From the NCBI GenBank assembly GCA_019454865.1, contig JACFNJ010000008.1, positions 5,020 to 24,838 on the forward strand: DNA of 19,819 bases, read 5' to 3'. The position numbers were made by a program, and so were the translations under genes. The stretch comes from Bacteroidia bacterium (lineage in GTDB: Bacteria > Bacteroidota > Bacteroidia > UKL13-3). Position 1 is the stretch's first letter, and each line of letters begins with the position of its first letter. The notes beneath the pieces are model-generated. The model saw only the letters and a program-made list of their open reading frames with translations. It did not search any database and was not told the DNA's origin. This document shows, one piece after another, positions 14,282 through 19,819 of the stretch.

Positions 14282-15910
14282 ATGGCATCTAAAAACATTC
14301 ATAGTAAACTTTTAGGTTTAAGTATTTCTTCTGCGGTTTTACTCACATTAGGTTGGCCCATGTTTGGATTTTTTCCATTGTTATGGATAGGTTTTGTTCC
14401 AATATTTTTTGCACACTACCTAATACATACAAACAATTTGGGCTCTTTATGGGTTTTTGTTTATGGTTTTATTGCGTTTTTAGGTTTTAATTTAGGTACT
14501 ACTTGGTGGGTATATAATGCAAGCGCAGCCGGAGGCATTCTTGCATTTGTACTTAATGCATTACTCATGACTTTGCCATTAATGGTATTACACAAGTTTG
14601 CCATAAAACACAACAATCCTATCCGAATTTGGCCCTTTATTTGGGCATGGCTTGCCTTTGAATATTTGCATTTTCGGTGGGATGGAACCTGGACATGGCT
14701 TACGTTAGGTAATGGTTTTGCGTCTGTTCCAAAAATTGTGCAATGGTACGAATATACAGGTGTTGCAGGTGGTTCACTATGGATTTTGTGGGTTAATAAA
14801 AGTATATATCAACTTGCTTTGCGTTATCAAAATTTAGATAAAAATACCCGACTAAAAAAAATCTTTAATCTTGCGTTCTTTAAATTATTTGCTCCCATAT
14901 TTTTCTCCTTTTATGTACTTTCAGGCTGGAAAGATTTTAAAGAAAATCAAAGTTTTCGATACAGTGCAAATGTATTGGTAGTACAACCAAATATTGATCC
15001 ATATAAGGAAAAGTTTGACGGACTAACTGCCGAACAACAAACGCAAATTATGCTCAATATTGCTGATAAAAATATGGACTCATCAGTACAATTGGTGGTA
15101 TTTCCGGAAACTGCCTTGGTAGGAAATCTAAACGAAAGAAGCCTAAATGAAGAGGAAACCATAAACTTAATTCGTGCTTTCATGCATAAATATCCACAGG
15201 TAAATATCCTAACAGGAGCAGATAGCTACAAAACCTATTTGCCTACTGAAAAACCTAGCGAAACTGCGCGCTCATGGGATAATGGTGTGCATTATGATGT
15301 ATTTAATAGTGCATTCTTTTTATCACAAAATGATAGTACCATACGCACATATCATAAAAGTAAATTGGTCCCAGGTGTTGAACGCCTTCCTTTTTCTTCT
15401 ATACTAAAGTTTGTTGAAAAATTTGCAGTTGACTTAGGTGGAACAAGCGGCAGTTTGGGCATTGACAAAGAACCTGTTGTTTTTAATGAAAGCCCTAAAC
15501 TAAATATTGCACCTATAATTTGTTACGAAAGTATTTTTGGTGATTATGTAACGGAGTATATAAAACGTGGAGCAACTTTGCTTTGCATTATTACAAACGA
15601 TGGCTGGTGGGGAAATACACCGGGGTATAAACAGCACATGGAATATGCACGTTTAAGAGCTATTGAAACACGCAGGTATGTTGCCAGAAGTGCCAATACA
15701 GGTATTTCAGGTTTTATTGATGACGAGGGAAACATTACAAACAAAACCGATTGGTGGGTTGCAACAAGCGCAAAACAAAAAGTGTTTCTTAATACCAATA
15801 AAACATTTTATGTTGAGTATGGTAGTATTATTGGCGAAATAGCTTTGCTTTTAGCCCTGTATTTTATTATAGGATTATTTTATGCAAATAAACTTATTAT
15901 CAAATCATAA
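14282..15910 (+). CDS. lnt: Apolipoprotein N-acyltransferase
   Basis: Inner-membrane enzyme that adds the third acyl chain to the N-terminal cysteine of lipoproteins, the last step after Lgt and LspA. The ATG at 14282 is chosen (542 residues); a TTG at 14273 in the same frame would add three residues. The N-terminal part, to about residue 215, is a set of membrane helices including LTLGWPMFGFFPLLWIGFVP. The carbon-nitrogen hydrolase domain covers about 230-505 and shows the full catalytic triad: Glu276 in VVFPETALV, Lys361 in YHKSKLVPGVERLPF and Cys415 in PIICYES. One more membrane helix follows at the C-terminus (IIGEIALLLALYFIIGLFY). The length and motifs are canonical. It may be transcribed with the following PLP-protein gene or separately (90-base gap). 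Confidence 0.95.
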   Translation: MASKNIHSKLLGLSISSAVLLTLGWPMFGFFPLLWIGFVPIFFAHYLIHTNNLGSLWVFVYGFIAFLGFNLGTTWWVYNASAAGGILAFVLNALLMTLPLMVLHKFAIKHNNPIRIWPFIWAWLAFEYLHFRWDGTWTWLTLGNGFASVPKIVQWYEYTGVAGGSLWILWVNKSIYQLALRYQNLDKNTRLKKIFNLAFFKLFAPIFFSFYVLSGWKDFKENQSFRYSANVLVVQPNIDPYKEKFDGLTAEQQTQIMLNIADKNMDSSVQLVVFPETALVGNLNERSLNEEETINLIRAFMHKYPQVNILTGADSYKTYLPTEKPSETARSWDNGVHYDVFNSAFFLSQNDSTIRTYHKSKLVPGVERLPFSSILKFVEKFAVDLGGTSGSLGIDKEPVVFNESPKLNIAPIICYESIFGDYVTEYIKRGATLLCIITNDGWWGNTPGYKQHMEYARLRAIETRRYVARSANTGISGFIDDEGNITNKTDWWVATSAKQKVFLNTNKTFYVEYGSIIGEIALLLALYFIIGLFYANKLIIKS

Positions 15911-15939
15911 GTATGCCAACGCATAGTAACATAAATTGA

Positions 15940-15977
15940 AAGTATTTTGTGAAGTGAAAAAGTAAGACAAAATATTT
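15940..15977. repeat. AT-rich inverted repeat upstream of the YggS-family gene
   Basis: AAGTATTTTGT at 15940-15950 and ACAAAATATTT at 15967-15977 can pair over 11 positions, with one G-U, around a 16-base purine-rich loop. It starts 30 bases after the lnt stop and ends 23 bases before the next ATG. It has no T-run of a terminator. It could be an operator, a leader structure or chance in AT-rich DNA. Confidence 0.3.
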
Positions 15978-16000
15978 AATAGTATTTCATATCAAAAAAG

Positions 16001-16717
16001 ATGAACCCGATTGTAGAAAATATTAAAGTAATTAAAAATAGAATGTCCAACGCTTCCTTACAAGCCGGACGAGAACCAAATGATATAAAACTTTTATTAG
16101 CTACAAAAACTGTATCTGCACAAAACATAAGAGTAGCATTGCAGGATGGAGAAACACTAATTGGCGAAAACAAAGTACAGGAACTTAAAGACAAATTTGA
16201 TTCCTTAAAAGATATTCCACACCAATCTCATTTTATCGGACATTTACAAACTAATAAAATTAAAGATGTTATTCAATTTGCAGATTGCATCCAATCGCTG
16301 GATAGAATAGAATTAGCCGATAAATTACAAAAACGATTAGCATTGGAGGATAAAACTATTGATGCTTTTATACAGGTTAATACATCATTTGAAGAAAGTA
16401 AATTTGGGGTAACACCCGAAACTGCTCTTGGATTTGCACAGCAACTAATACATTACGATAGAATAAAAATAAAGGGTCTGATGACAATCGGAATATTTTC
16501 GGCAGAAGAAAATCAAGTAAGAAAATGTTTTCGATTATTACGCAATTTACAGGACCAAATGTTACAAAAACATATTCCGGTTAAAGAATTATCAATGGGA
16601 ATGAGCAACGACTTAGAAACAGCAATTGAAGAAGGTGCAACTATTATTCGTGTTGGTACTGCAATATTCGGGAAAAGAATAAATGCCGACAGTTACTATT
16701 GGAACGAAAAAAAATAA
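16001..16717 (+). CDS. yggS: YggS/PROSC-family PLP homeostasis protein
   Basis: A 238-residue, cytoplasmic, single-domain PLP-binding protein (PLPBP family, alanine-racemase-like TIM barrel) that buffers pyridoxal phosphate and affects amino-acid metabolism, with no firm enzymatic reaction. Landmarks are the Schiff-base lysine Lys36 in LLLATKTVS, IGENKVQEL, the HFIGHLQTNK strand, VNTSFEESKFG, GLMTIG, and the C-terminal phosphate-binding part SMGMSNDLETAIEEG and IRVGTAIFG. All are in the expected order and the length is typical. The ATG at 16001 gives a standard N-terminus. It runs convergently toward ald, a PLP-independent alanine enzyme; their closeness is probably not functional. Confidence 0.95.
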   Translation: MNPIVENIKVIKNRMSNASLQAGREPNDIKLLLATKTVSAQNIRVALQDGETLIGENKVQELKDKFDSLKDIPHQSHFIGHLQTNKIKDVIQFADCIQSLDRIELADKLQKRLALEDKTIDAFIQVNTSFEESKFGVTPETALGFAQQLIHYDRIKIKGLMTIGIFSAEENQVRKCFRLLRNLQDQMLQKHIPVKELSMGMSNDLETAIEEGATIIRVGTAIFGKRINADSYYWNEKK

Positions 16718-16743
16718 AACTACTTTAACTAACTGTTAAGCAT

Positions 16744-16772
16744 AAAAAAAGCCGCCTAATATAGACGGCTTT
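16744..16772 (-). terminator. Intrinsic terminator of ald
   Basis: GCCGCC (16751-16756) and GACGGC (16764-16769) with flanking A and T runs form a hairpin with a 7-base loop. As at 12475-12505, the odd pair is a mismatch in plus-strand RNA but a G-U wobble in minus-strand RNA, and a 7-base T-run follows in the minus direction. It therefore serves ald, possibly also catching yggS transcripts. Confidence 0.8.
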
Positions 16773-16789
16773 ATTTTATCAATTGATTT

Positions 16790-17905
16790 TTAGTTCAATA
16801 CTTCATTAACGTTAGTGTATGGTAAGTTAAATGCTTCAGAAACTCCTTTGTAAACTACTTTACCATGTACTACATTTAAACCAAGTGTTAATTCATGATT
16901 ATCTTTACAAGCTTGTTTCCAGCCTTTGTTTGCTAATTGTAGTGCGTAAGGCAATGTAGCATTTGTTAAAGCTAATGTAGAGGTATATGGCACAGCACCC
17001 GGCATATTTGCAACACAATAATGCAACACGTCATCCACAACAAAAACAGGATTTTCGTGTGTAGTTGCTTTTGATGTTTCAAAACAACCGCCTTGATCAA
17101 TAGCCACATCTACCATTACCGTACCCGGACGCATAGTTTTTAGCATATCTCTTCTTACTAATGATGGTGCTTTTGCACCCGGAATTAATACCGCACCAAT
17201 TATCAAGTCGGCAAATTTTACAGCCTCTCTTATGTTGTGCTCATTCGAATAAACTTTCTTAACATTAGCAGGAAGTATGTCGTCTAATTCTCTCAATCTA
17301 GGAAGTGAGATATCCATAATTGTAACATCTGCTCCTAATCCTGCGGCCATTTTTGCAGCTTGTGTACCTACAATTCCTCCTCCTAATACCAATACATTTG
17401 CCGGACGAACACCAGGAACTCCTCCCATCAATACACCTCGTCCTCCCATTGGTTTTTCTAAATATTTTGCCCCTTCTTGGGTACTCATTCTTCCTGCTAC
17501 TTCACTCATTGGAATTAATAACGGAAGACTTCTATCTGTTTTTTCAACAGTTTCGTATGCCAAACATACTGCATTGCTTTTTATCATTGCATGAGTAAGT
17601 GGCTCATACGATGCAAAATGAAAATATGTAAACACCAATTGTCCTTCTTTTATTAAAGGATATTCTTTCTCAATTGGTTCTTTTACTTTAATTATCATTT
17701 CTGCTTTTGCATATACCTCTTCAATTGTAGCAAGCATTGTTGCACCTGCATCGGTATATTCTTTATCAGTAAAGCCACTACCATTTCCGGCTGTTGCTTG
17801 TACATATACTTGATGACCTGCCGAAACCATAGCCATTGCTCCTGCCGGAGTTAGCCCAACACGGTTTTCGTTGTTTTTAATTTCTTTTGGAACGCCAATT
17901 ATCAT
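16790..17905 (-). CDS. ald: Alanine dehydrogenase
   Basis: NAD-dependent enzyme interconverting L-alanine and pyruvate plus ammonium, in the cytoplasm. At 371 residues it has the canonical family length. Key residues match the known set: Arg15 in NRVGLTP and Lys75 in KVKEP for pyruvate binding, His96 in YFHFAS, and Asp270 in VDVAIDQGG. The Rossmann NAD site is VLVLGGGIVG (about 171-180), with Asp198 ending the second strand (VTIMD). ETSKATTHENP and NMPGAVPYTSTLALTNATLP complete the family pattern. The gene is monocistronic: it has its own promoter-like elements (17929-17958) and its own terminator. Nothing in the sequence suggests loss of function. Confidence 0.97.
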   Translation of the reverse strand: MIIGVPKEIKNNENRVGLTPAGAMAMVSAGHQVYVQATAGNGSGFTDKEYTDAGATMLATIEEVYAKAEMIIKVKEPIEKEYPLIKEGQLVFTYFHFASYEPLTHAMIKSNAVCLAYETVEKTDRSLPLLIPMSEVAGRMSTQEGAKYLEKPMGGRGVLMGGVPGVRPANVLVLGGGIVGTQAAKMAAGLGADVTIMDISLPRLRELDDILPANVKKVYSNEHNIREAVKFADLIIGAVLIPGAKAPSLVRRDMLKTMRPGTVMVDVAIDQGGCFETSKATTHENPVFVVDDVLHYCVANMPGAVPYTSTLALTNATLPYALQLANKGWKQACKDNHELTLGLNVVHGKVVYKGVSEAFNLPYTNVNEVLN

Positions 17906-17928
17906 AATTTTTTAATTAAAAAAGTGAG

Positions 17929-17958
17929 CAAAAGTAACATTCAAAAACATAAAACAAA
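17929..17958 (-). promoter_or_regulatory. Putative Bacteroidota-type promoter of ald
   Basis: On the minus strand, TTTG (17958-17955) is followed after 18 bases by TACTTTTG (17936-17929), an exact TAnnTTTG -7 element at about the expected spacing. The predicted start near 17922 leaves a leader of about 17 bases before the ATG at 17905. This is the best promoter candidate in the window. The rest of the 177-base gap is AT-rich and holds the nrdJ terminator. Confidence 0.55.
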
Positions 17959-18017
17959 ATACTTTACCAATTTAACTTTTAGTTTATTACAAAACCGTGC
18001 TAAAAGTGCTTTTTTAT

Positions 18018-18054
18018 AAAAAATCCCTCAATAGTAAAAGTAACTAAAGAGGGA
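18018..18054 (-). terminator. Intrinsic terminator of nrdJ
   Basis: TCCCTC (18024-18029) and GAGGGA (18049-18054) form the base of a hairpin, with a second short helix, AGT and ACT, inside a symmetric internal loop. On the minus strand a 6-base T-run follows (A-run 18018-18023). It ends the ribonucleotide-reductase transcript. Confidence 0.7.
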
Positions 18055-18082
18055 CTTTTGAGAGGTATTTATTTTTCAAAGA

Positions 18083-18673
18083 TTAGCTGCAACCGGTTTG
18101 TGTACCACAGTTTAGGCACTTATAACATGCACCGCTACGTATGGTTAAATGTCCACAGGTAGGGCAAGCCGGACTATCGCCAAAACTCTTTAAGTAACTT
18201 TGAGTTTGGTTGTCAGCTTTTGCGTCTGAAACATTTTCAATAGTTTTTATTGGCTTCAAAAACCCAATTGGTGAATGAACAGGTACAGATGCTATCGGCT
18301 GAGGTGTAACCTGTACATTTGTTGGATTATTAGTGTTCTGTTTTGTATTTATTGCTAAGTTTTGGCGTTGAGCTTCAGATGCAGGAACCTGAATAAAATC
18401 TTCTCTTCCCAAATACTCAAAACCTAACATACGGAACATATAATCAATAATTGAAGTAGCTGATTTAATGTTGTCGTGCCCGGTTACCATACCGGCAGGC
18501 TCAAAACGGGTAAATGTAAATTTATCTACGTATTCTTCTAGTGGAACGCCATATTGTAATCCTAATGATACTGCAATTGAAAAGCAGTTCATTAATGAAC
18601 GAAGCGTAGCACCTTCTTTCACCCAATGTACCATCTTCATATTCGCCTGTACGAACAAATATTGTTTGCCCAC
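18083..18673 (-). CDS. nrdJ: Adenosylcobalamin-dependent ribonucleotide reductase, C-terminal fragment (frame-shifted from the rest)
   Basis: This frame carries the last part of a class II ribonucleotide reductase. Homologous sequence starts at the Glu codon 18616-18614 (EGATLRSLMNCFSIAV) and continues through GVPLEEYVDKFTFTRFEPAG, a Pro/Thr/Asn-rich variable linker, and a cysteine-rich tail: ACPTCG with Cys170 and Cys173, then CYKCLNCG and GCS with Cys183, 186, 189 and 195. The tail is typical of B12-dependent NrdJ and is probably zinc-binding or redox-active. The first 19 codons from the ATG at 18673 are an out-of-frame reading of the upstream fragment and not genuine. The natural protein would be this fragment joined to the one at 18522-19819; alone it is unlikely to be made or to work. 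Confidence 0.8.
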   Translation of the reverse strand: MGKQYLFVQANMKMVHWVKEGATLRSLMNCFSIAVSLGLQYGVPLEEYVDKFTFTRFEPAGMVTGHDNIKSATSIIDYMFRMLGFEYLGREDFIQVPASEAQRQNLAINTKQNTNNPTNVQVTPQPIASVPVHSPIGFLKPIKTIENVSDAKADNQTQSYLKSFGDSPACPTCGHLTIRSGACYKCLNCGTQTGCS

Positions 18674-19819
18674 CTACGCTTGCTTTTTGTGTAAAGCCTG
18701 TACGTTTTCCAGGTAATTGTTTGCGTTCAACAATTCGTGCTAATTTCCGTTTAAACTCAGTATCGTGGCTACGATTTAAAATAGCTGTTGCTGCTTCTAA
18801 TACTTGCTCTGGCGAAAGTTCTCCAACCGGTTTGTTTGCATCTGCACCCAACACTGATTCAACAGCATCTTGTACTTCTTCTTCCTCTTTAACATCCGAT
18901 TTATTGCTTAAAGGTTGTGATAATTTACAGCCATCACGGTAAAGAGCATTTGCTTTTAATCCCATGCTCCAGCTAAGGTGGTAACATTCTTTAATATCAT
19001 CTACAGTTGCTTCGTTAGGCAGGTTAATTGTTTTTGATATTGCTCCGGATAAAAATGGTTGTGCAGCAGCCATCATTCGAATATGTCCGGTTGCAGCTAT
19101 GTAACGTTCGCCTTTACTACCACATTTGTTTGCACAATCAAAAACTGGTAAATGCTCCGGTTTTAAGTAAGGTGCACCTTCTACTGTCATTGTACCGCAT
19201 ACATAATCGTTTGCAGCATCTATTTCTGTTTTGGTAAACCCAAGTTTACGTAACAAATTAAATTTAGGACTGTTGTATTCATCAGCAGTAAATCCTAAAC
19301 GCTGCATACATTCTTCGCCTACTGTCCAATGGTTAAATGCAAAACTTATTTCAAAAGCACCAGAAGCAGCTTTGTCTAATTTATCTATTTCTTCTTCAGT
19401 AAATCCTCTAAATGCTAAGCTCTCCGGATTAATAAATGGTGCGCCTTTAATGGTTGAATGACCAATTGCGTATTTAATTATTTCTTCTGTTTCGGCTTCG
19501 CTATATCCTAAATTTTTTAATGCAAATGGTACCGATTGATTAATAATTTTAAAGTATCCGCCACCGGATAATTTTTTAAACTTAACAAGTGCAAAATCAG
19601 GTTCAATTCCTGTAGTATCACAGTCCATAACCAAGCCAATTGTACCTGTAGGCGCAATAACTGTAGTTTGTGCATTACGATATCCGTATTTTTCTCCCAT
19701 TTGTACTGCATTATCCCAAGAAGTACATGCAGCACTTAGTAAATAATCCGGACAATACTTAGGATCAATTCCTACAGGTTTTATTGTAATTCCTTCGTAA
19801 GCATCTGTTGCATTGTATG
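18522..19819 (-). CDS. nrdJ: Adenosylcobalamin-dependent ribonucleotide reductase, central part (start outside window, frame lost at 18617)
   Basis: The frame is open to the right edge (reading Y-N-A-T-D-A-Y-E-G-I-T before the ATG at 19700), so the 5' end lies beyond the window. Landmarks of class II NrdJ are IAPTGTIG, DCDTTGIEPDFALVKFKKL, DYVCGTMTVEGAPYL, FDCANKCG, and ATGHIRMMAAAQPFLSGAIS followed by KTINLP. The enzyme makes dNTPs from ribonucleotides using adenosylcobalamin and a thiyl radical, without oxygen dependence. Homology is continuous to TGEYEDGTLGE, ending at codon 18620-18618; after that the frame reads an unrelated tail (RRCYASFINELLF) to a stop at 18522. The expected link segment, IFIDMHK in homologues as I remember them, is missing, and the correct continuation lies in another frame. 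It is a broken gene or a sequence error. Confidence 0.85.
   Translation of the reverse strand, partial: YNATDAYEGITIKPVGIDPKYCPDYLLSAACTSWDNAVQMGEKYGYRNAQTTVIAPTGTIGLVMDCDTTGIEPDFALVKFKKLSGGGYFKIINQSVPFALKNLGYSEAETEEIIKYAIGHSTIKGAPFINPESLAFRGFTEEEIDKLDKAASGAFEISFAFNHWTVGEECMQRLGFTADEYNSPKFNLLRKLGFTKTEIDAANDYVCGTMTVEGAPYLKPEHLPVFDCANKCGSKGERYIAATGHIRMMAAAQPFLSGAISKTINLPNEATVDDIKECYHLSWSMGLKANALYRDGCKLSQPLSNKSDVKEEEEVQDAVESVLGADANKPVGELSPEQVLEAATAILNRSHDTEFKRKLARIVERKQLPGKRTGFTQKASVGGQTIFVRTGEYEDGTLGERRCYASFINELLFNCSIIRITIWRSTRRIRR
18616..18620 (-). other. Frameshift/deletion junction inside nrdJ
   Basis: On the minus strand the sequence reads GGT GAA, one extra A, then GAA GGT GCT. The left part is the end of the upstream frame and the right part the start of the downstream frame. 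Compared with the family pattern (GE, seven residues, EGA), about 20 bases appear lost, which shifts the frame. The position is read directly; the size of the loss depends on recalled homologues. Confidence 0.75.

Noticed and set aside
17277..17598. Two overlapping plus-strand open frames within ald
   Set aside because: Antisense to a highly conserved gene with all catalytic residues; proline-rich nonsense typical of shadow frames.
18083..19819. Programmed frameshift, intein or intron as the explanation of the nrdJ break
   Set aside because: Residues are missing, not inserted; there is no slippery heptamer with a downstream structure in place, and no extra sequence that could be spliced out.
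1..19819. CRISPR array, tRNA, transposase, integrase, toxin-antitoxin or defence genes
   Set aside because: All intergenic stretches are under 180 bases and hold no regular direct repeats or cloverleaf pattern; no coding frame shows such domains.

Overview
The window reads as an ordinary chromosomal stretch of a low-GC member of the Bacteroidota. The pointers are a Bacteroidota-type release factor 1, a PorV/PorQ-family outer-membrane protein, a TonB-dependent receptor with an N-terminal carboxypeptidase-regulatory-like domain, A-rich leaders without clear Shine-Dalgarno sites, and -7 elements close to TAnnTTTG. The genus cannot be set from this sequence alone. No rRNA, tRNA, CRISPR array, insertion sequence, integrase or phage gene was seen, and no gene-free stretch exceeds about 180 bases.

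Layout. At 1-1920 (+) lie the 3' end of prfA, an alpha/beta-hydrolase esterase and exonuclease III. At 1995-3955 (-) lie thioredoxin and a 14-helix-type oligosaccharide flippase. At 4052-7420 (+) is a tight group: a secreted TPR protein, a small VOC-fold protein and a second, shorter flippase-like protein; the last two overlap. At 7558-12400 (-) are a TonB-dependent receptor in its own unit, then a two-gene unit read from right to left: a PorV-like barrel followed by an NHL-type lipoprotein. At 12528-14167 are three poorly understood genes: a TM2-domain protein (-) and, divergently, a secreted two-module protein plus a DUF2752 protein (+). At 14282-16717 (+) are apolipoprotein N-acyltransferase (lnt) and a YggS-family PLP protein. 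At 16790-17905 (-) is alanine dehydrogenase. At 18083-19819 (-) is the 3' part of an adenosylcobalamin-dependent ribonucleotide reductase (nrdJ), broken by a frameshift at about 18617.

How the parts relate. Most of the window is housekeeping: translation termination, base-excision repair, redox, lipoprotein maturation, PLP homeostasis, alanine metabolism and dNTP synthesis. The rest is envelope biology: two flippases, an outer-membrane receptor, a PorV-like barrel with a lipoprotein whose sequence after the lipobox is acidic, and Lnt, which finishes lipoproteins. Five good minus-strand terminators separate the units; two of them share almost the same hairpin core.

The items most worth a second look are the frame break in nrdJ, the TM2 / secreted protein / DUF2752 group, and the PorV-like plus NHL-lipoprotein pair. 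I did not find a clear defence, mobile or secondary-metabolite system here.
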